DNA of 32,603 nucleotides from Sphingobium sp. YR768. Lineage in GTDB: Bacteria > Pseudomonadota > Alphaproteobacteria > Sphingomonadales > Sphingomonadaceae. This document shows positions 29,591 through 32,603 of this stretch, in pieces. Every line of letters starts with the position of its first letter. Position 1 is the stretch's first letter. A program made the position numbers and the translations under genes. The DNA lies in NCBI RefSeq assembly GCF_900111125.1, contig NZ_FOGE01000040.1, forward strand, positions 1 through 32,603. The letters run 5' to 3'. The notes beneath the pieces were generated by a model. The model was not told the DNA's origin. It saw only the letters and a program-made list of their open reading frames with translations, and ran no database searches.

Positions 29591-30603
29591 TAACGCTTCA
29601 TAAAACCAAGCCAGCGTAGCAGCATATAGGTGCTGGCGGCCGCACCGGTCGCCAGCATCGTAGCGTGCAATGTGCCATAGGGGCCCTCAGCAAATGGGAG
29701 CCCGCCCGTATTCATGCCGAATATGCCGGTCACGAGCGTCGCGGGCAGCATCAGCGCGGTCACGATCGAGAGCATATAGAGATTCTGGTTGGTGCGTTGC
29801 GATTCCTGGATATCCAGCTCCTCGCGTAGCAACCGCAATTGCGCCTGCACCCCCATGATATCGCCATCCAGCGACTGAAGGCGTTGCGCGATCTTTTCGA
29901 CCGTGGGCAGCAGGCTGTCCGGCAATTCCTCATCCTGCTCCAGCCGCTGGAACACGCCGCGCATGCCCGAGAGCAGGCGGTGGATTTGTGCCAGACGACG
30001 GCGAATGCCGATCAGGTTGCGGGCGGTCGGCGGATGGTGGCCGTCCAGAAAAGCGTCCTCGGCCCGTTGCACGTCGGTACTGAGCGAGCGGCTGATGTCG
30101 GCGATATTGTCACCGATTGCCCCCACCAGCAATTCCAGCGCCTGCGGCGGGGCGATGGAGGCGGCGCCGCGCATCAGCCGCCCCTTGGCAATGTCGGCCG
30201 ATCGCAGCGGGTGCAGCCGACAGGTCAGCATCAGCGATGGCGTGAGCGCCACCCGCAGCGCACCGACACGCGCCGTGTCGGCAACGTCGAAATCCCGCTC
30301 AAAATCGTGGATGACACAAGCGACGATGCCCTCGTCGATCAACGCCCGCTGGTGGGTTTCGGCTGCGAGCAGCAGATCCCGCACCGCCGACGGCAGACCG
30401 GCATGGTCGCCGATCCAGCGCTGCGTGCCATGATCCGCCAGATTGAGATGCAGCCAGCGGAATTGACCAACGGCGGGCGCTTCGCAATCGGTGACCGGCT
30501 GGGCCTGGCCTTCGCAAAAATCGAGGCCCCAGATAAGGCCCGGCCCCAGTCCGCCGATCGGACCGGAGCCGCCAAATGCCAGAGGCCGGGTGGGTTCGTT
30601 CAC
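29590..30603 (-). CDS. CorA/ZntB-type divalent cation transporter
   Basis: A 337-residue inner-membrane channel or transporter of the CorA family. The large N-terminal cytoplasmic domain (about 1-265) contains FRWLHLNLADHG, LLLAAETHQRALIDEGIVAC, and a long helix with LSGMRGVFQRLEQDEELPD. The C-terminus has two membrane helices: LSIVTALMLPATLVTGIFGMN with the signature GMN, then a short loop (TGGLPFAEGPYG) and a second helix ending LLRWLGFMKR. The loop resembles ZntB (zinc) more than Mg-type CorA. The start is GTG at 30603, 12 bases after the phosphate transporter stop, so both share a transcript. The stop TAG is formed partly by the MITE-like element at its 3' end. Confidence 0.88.
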   Translation of the reverse strand: MNEPTRPLAFGGSGPIGGLGPGLIWGLDFCEGQAQPVTDCEAPAVGQFRWLHLNLADHGTQRWIGDHAGLPSAVRDLLLAAETHQRALIDEGIVACVIHDFERDFDVADTARVGALRVALTPSLMLTCRLHPLRSADIAKGRLMRGAASIAPPQALELLVGAIGDNIADISRSLSTDVQRAEDAFLDGHHPPTARNLIGIRRRLAQIHRLLSGMRGVFQRLEQDEELPDSLLPTVEKIAQRLQSLDGDIMGVQAQLRLLREELDIQESQRTNQNLYMLSIVTALMLPATLVTGIFGMNTGGLPFAEGPYGTLHATMLATGAAASTYMLLRWLGFMKR

Positions 30604-30615
30604 TGCATCGGTCGA

Positions 30616-32220
30616 TCAGAGCAGCGCCGAAAAGAGCATATAGAGCCCACCCGCCAGTATGATCGACACGGGCAGGGTCAGCACCCAGGCCATCAGCAGG
30701 TTGCGGATGGTGCTCATCTGCAAACCGGATCGGTTCGCCGCCATCGTCCCCGCCACGCCGGACGAAAGAACATGGGTGGTCGATACCGGCAGGCCCAGAT
30801 GATCGGCGCCGAAGATAGTGGCCATCGCAACCAGTTCCGCCGATGCGCCCTGCGCATAGGTCAGGTGCGACTTGCCGATCTTTTCGCCGACGGTGACGAC
30901 GATCCGCTTCCAGCCGACCATGGTGCCAAGGCCAAGCGCGAAGGCCACCGCGATCTTGACCCAGAGCGGGATGAAGCGCGTGCCCGCGTCCAGCGAGCCC
31001 TTATAGCTGGTCAGGCTGTCCTTCGCCGTGTCGGACAGTCCGGCCGCCTTGTCCTTGCCCAGCCGCTTGATCGCTTCGGAGGCGAGATACATGTCGTTAC
31101 GGACATTTTCGACTGCCGCCGCAGGCACCTTGGCCAGCGAACCATAGTCGCTGACCTGCCGGTCGACATTCTGGATCAGCACCGCCAGCGCCGGCTTGGT
31201 CGCATCGCCATAGCTTTTATCGGCGATGTAACGGGTGACTTCGGCACGGGCCTGCACCGCATTGGCATTAGCCGCGACCGGGACGTCCAGCGCGCTGGCC
31301 GCAACGCGGGAATTGTCATGAAATTGCTGGGTATATTGAGCCGGCACGGCGCGATTGAGCGCATAGGCGGTGGGCACGGTGCCGATCAGGATCAGCATGA
31401 TGAGGCCCATGCCCTTCTGCCCGTCGTTCGACCCATGGGCGAAGCTGACGCCGGTGCAGGTGAAGATCAACAGGGCGCGAATCCAGGTTGGCGGCGGCAG
31501 GCCGTCCCTGGGTTCCTCGTAGAGCGCCTTGTTGCGGATGAGCAGCTTCATCGCCAGGAACAGCAAGGCCGCGACGCCAAAGCCGATCAGCGGCGAGATG
31601 AGCAAGGCCTGACCGATTTCCGTGGCCTTGCTCCAGTCGACGCCCGCCGTTCCGCTTTTGCCATGCATCATCGCATTGGCAACGCCGACACCGATGATCG
31701 ATCCGATCAGCGTGTGCGAGCTGGACGACGGAATACCCAGCCACCAGGTCGCCAGGTTCCAAAGGATCGCAGCAATCAGCAGCGCGAAGACCATGGCGAA
31801 ACCAGCGTTGGAACCAACCTGAAGGATCAGTTCCACCGGCAGCAGCGACACGATGCCGAAGGCGACCGCGCCGGTCGACAGCAGCACGCCCAGAAAATTG
31901 AAGAAGCCCGACCAGACCACCGCCACATTGGCGGGCATGGCGTTGGTGTAGATGACGGTCGCCACCGCATTGGCGGTGTCGTGAAAGCCGTTCACAAATT
32001 CGAAGCCCAGCGCGATCAGCAGCGCGATGAACAGCAGCATGAAAGGCAGATAGGCGGTGGGCGCTATGCCGACCGCCGTCGCATCGGCATAGATGCTGTA
32101 GGCAACATAGATCAGAGCCGCAAGAATCGCGGCGGCAAAGCCGACCTGTCCTGCAAAACCCAGCCCCTTGTCCAGATCCGGACGCGCAGCTTGTCCGTCC
32201 ATAGCGATTGTGGCGTTCAT
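30616..32220 (-). CDS. Pit-family inorganic phosphate transporter
   Basis: A 534-residue low-affinity phosphate permease. Both PiT repeats are visible: FEFVNGFHDTANAVATVIYT near the N-terminus and GSNDGQKGMGLIML in the second half, as well as GIPSSSSHTLIGSIIG and GLPVSTTHVLSSGVAG, the paired S-S/T-T-H motifs. A soluble loop of about 130 residues (roughly 300-420), rich in Ala, Lys and Asp, separates the last membrane helices. ATG at 32220 is used, with GGGGAT upstream; the frame is open further but shows no family likeness. It is first in an operon with the CorA-type gene and converges on ppk2. Confidence 0.92.
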   Translation of the reverse strand: MNATIAMDGQAARPDLDKGLGFAGQVGFAAAILAALIYVAYSIYADATAVGIAPTAYLPFMLLFIALLIALGFEFVNGFHDTANAVATVIYTNAMPANVAVVWSGFFNFLGVLLSTGAVAFGIVSLLPVELILQVGSNAGFAMVFALLIAAILWNLATWWLGIPSSSSHTLIGSIIGVGVANAMMHGKSGTAGVDWSKATEIGQALLISPLIGFGVAALLFLAMKLLIRNKALYEEPRDGLPPPTWIRALLIFTCTGVSFAHGSNDGQKGMGLIMLILIGTVPTAYALNRAVPAQYTQQFHDNSRVAASALDVPVAANANAVQARAEVTRYIADKSYGDATKPALAVLIQNVDRQVSDYGSLAKVPAAAVENVRNDMYLASEAIKRLGKDKAAGLSDTAKDSLTSYKGSLDAGTRFIPLWVKIAVAFALGLGTMVGWKRIVVTVGEKIGKSHLTYAQGASAELVAMATIFGADHLGLPVSTTHVLSSGVAGTMAANRSGLQMSTIRNLLMAWVLTLPVSIILAGGLYMLFSALL

Positions 32221-32524
32221 CGAATCATCCCCGGCGCGGTTTGCACCGCTATGGGCTATGGGGGTTTCGTGACAGAGCAGTTGCAATAGCGCGGTTGCAA
32301 TCTGGGCAAGCAGAGAAAGCCACCCAACATCAAGCCGCAACACGCGGCCGCCCCTTGTAGCAATGCGCAAAGCGATAGTGGCAGATTGTACGCAGGCCGT
32401 GACGCTCAGGGAGAGCGCGCCAAGGCGCGCCTGAACGCGATCCAAAGTTACACATCATTATCCCAAGAAAGCACGCCACTTTGAGCGATAGTGCCCAGTG
32501 TGCGGGCACTAGAGTCGGATGACA
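32221..32524. promoter_or_regulatory. Upstream region of the phosphate transporter
   Basis: About 300 bp without a gene. It contains a direct repeat TTGCAAT at 32281-32287 and 32295-32301 (14-bp period), an inverted repeat GCGCGCC-AA-GGCGCGC (32415-32430) and a hairpin AGTGCCC-N7-GGGCACT (32490-32510). On the minus strand CTGTCAC occurs (near 32270-32276), a single Pho-box-like half-site, too little to call a PhoB operator. The hairpin may belong to the end of the IS630 element. Confidence 0.4.
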
Positions 32525-32603
32525 TCAGATTGATCCGTATCCGGAATTGATGAGATATTTGCGGCATTCTGCGGGACTGAAAGCATCGAGCAGCGATCCG
32601 ATG
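32525..32603 (-). pseudogene. IS630-family transposase, C-terminal end cut by window
   Basis: The minus strand from the window edge reads IGSLLDAFSPAECRKYLINS followed by GYGSI and TGA (32525-32527). The pattern IG-x-LLD-x-F-x-P-x-E-C-x-x-Y-x-x-x-x-GY is the standard C-terminus of IS630-type transposases in alphaproteobacteria. Only 25 residues are visible, so whether the rest is intact cannot be judged; the label partial is meant rather than broken. Confidence 0.7.

Noticed and set aside
32255..32285. Possible Pho box upstream of the phosphate transporter
   Set aside because: Only one CTGTCAC half-site is seen; a PhoB site needs two in an 11-bp period.
29839..32289. Plus-strand open frame of 816 codons
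   Set aside because: It lies antisense to the CorA-type and Pit genes, which have clear family motifs. It has no recognisable domain and a composition rich in Arg, Gln and His typical of antisense frames in high-GC DNA.
32550..32603. Plus-strand start codon running off the window end
   Set aside because: The opposite strand reads as the IS630 transposase C-terminus, which explains the sequence better.

Overview
The window looks like a chromosomal or plasmid segment from an alphaproteobacterial sphingomonad (Sphingobium, Novosphingobium or Sphingomonas type). The evidence is high GC, many degenerate insertion sequences, a mannonate dehydratase whose length (402 aa) and active-site residues match the characterised Novosphingobium enzyme, and a large TonB-dependent receptor beside carbohydrate genes. 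I see no tRNA, rRNA or CRISPR array. Genus assignment is inference.

Layout. (1) 1-6292 is an insertion-sequence graveyard: an integrase-type transposase tail, a minus-strand IS66 remnant, a nearly complete plus-strand IS66 element (tnpA, tnpB, tnpC plus a damaged passenger gene), an IS5 transposase remnant, the C-terminal stub of a probable Rieske oxygenase, an intact exported alpha/beta hydrolase, a decapitated lacZ-type beta-galactosidase and an IS3 fragment. (2) 6383-19351 is a glycuronide/hexuronate locus: manD, divergent uxaC-uxuB, an ExuT-type MFS transporter, a secreted GH2 enzyme, a secreted carboxylesterase and a TonB-dependent receptor. Together they read as outer-membrane uptake, periplasmic deacylation and glycoside cleavage, inner-membrane uptake, then glucuronate to fructuronate to mannonate to 2-keto-3-deoxygluconate. 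KDG kinase and aldolase are not in the window. Three promoter regions share TGGTATG(A/T)CCA and AGACCAT-type motifs, suggesting one FadR-type regulator; a GntR/FadR-family gene lies at 26226-26981.

(3) 19667-26118 is an aromatic ring-cleavage module: a NodD/NahR-like LysR regulator divergent from a tightly packed operon of FAD monooxygenase, type I extradiol dioxygenase, alpha/beta hydrolase, small membrane protein, cupin and fumarylacetoacetate-hydrolase-family enzyme. The substrate is unknown; the NodD-like regulator and enzyme order recall flavonoid (naringenin) A-ring degradation. This is the best candidate for an undescribed pathway.

(4) 26119-28243 holds a short MITE-like repeat, the GntR regulator, an intact 819-bp IS5-family element with CTAG target duplication and a canonical -1 slippery heptamer, and an IS3 remnant. 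(5) 28503-32220 carries phosphate/cation genes: a PPK2-type polyphosphate kinase converging on a Pit phosphate transporter and a CorA/ZntB-type transporter. A second copy of the MITE-like repeat separates them. Both repeat copies sit exactly at a TAA stop codon and are flanked by TAA. The window ends inside an IS630-type transposase on the minus strand.
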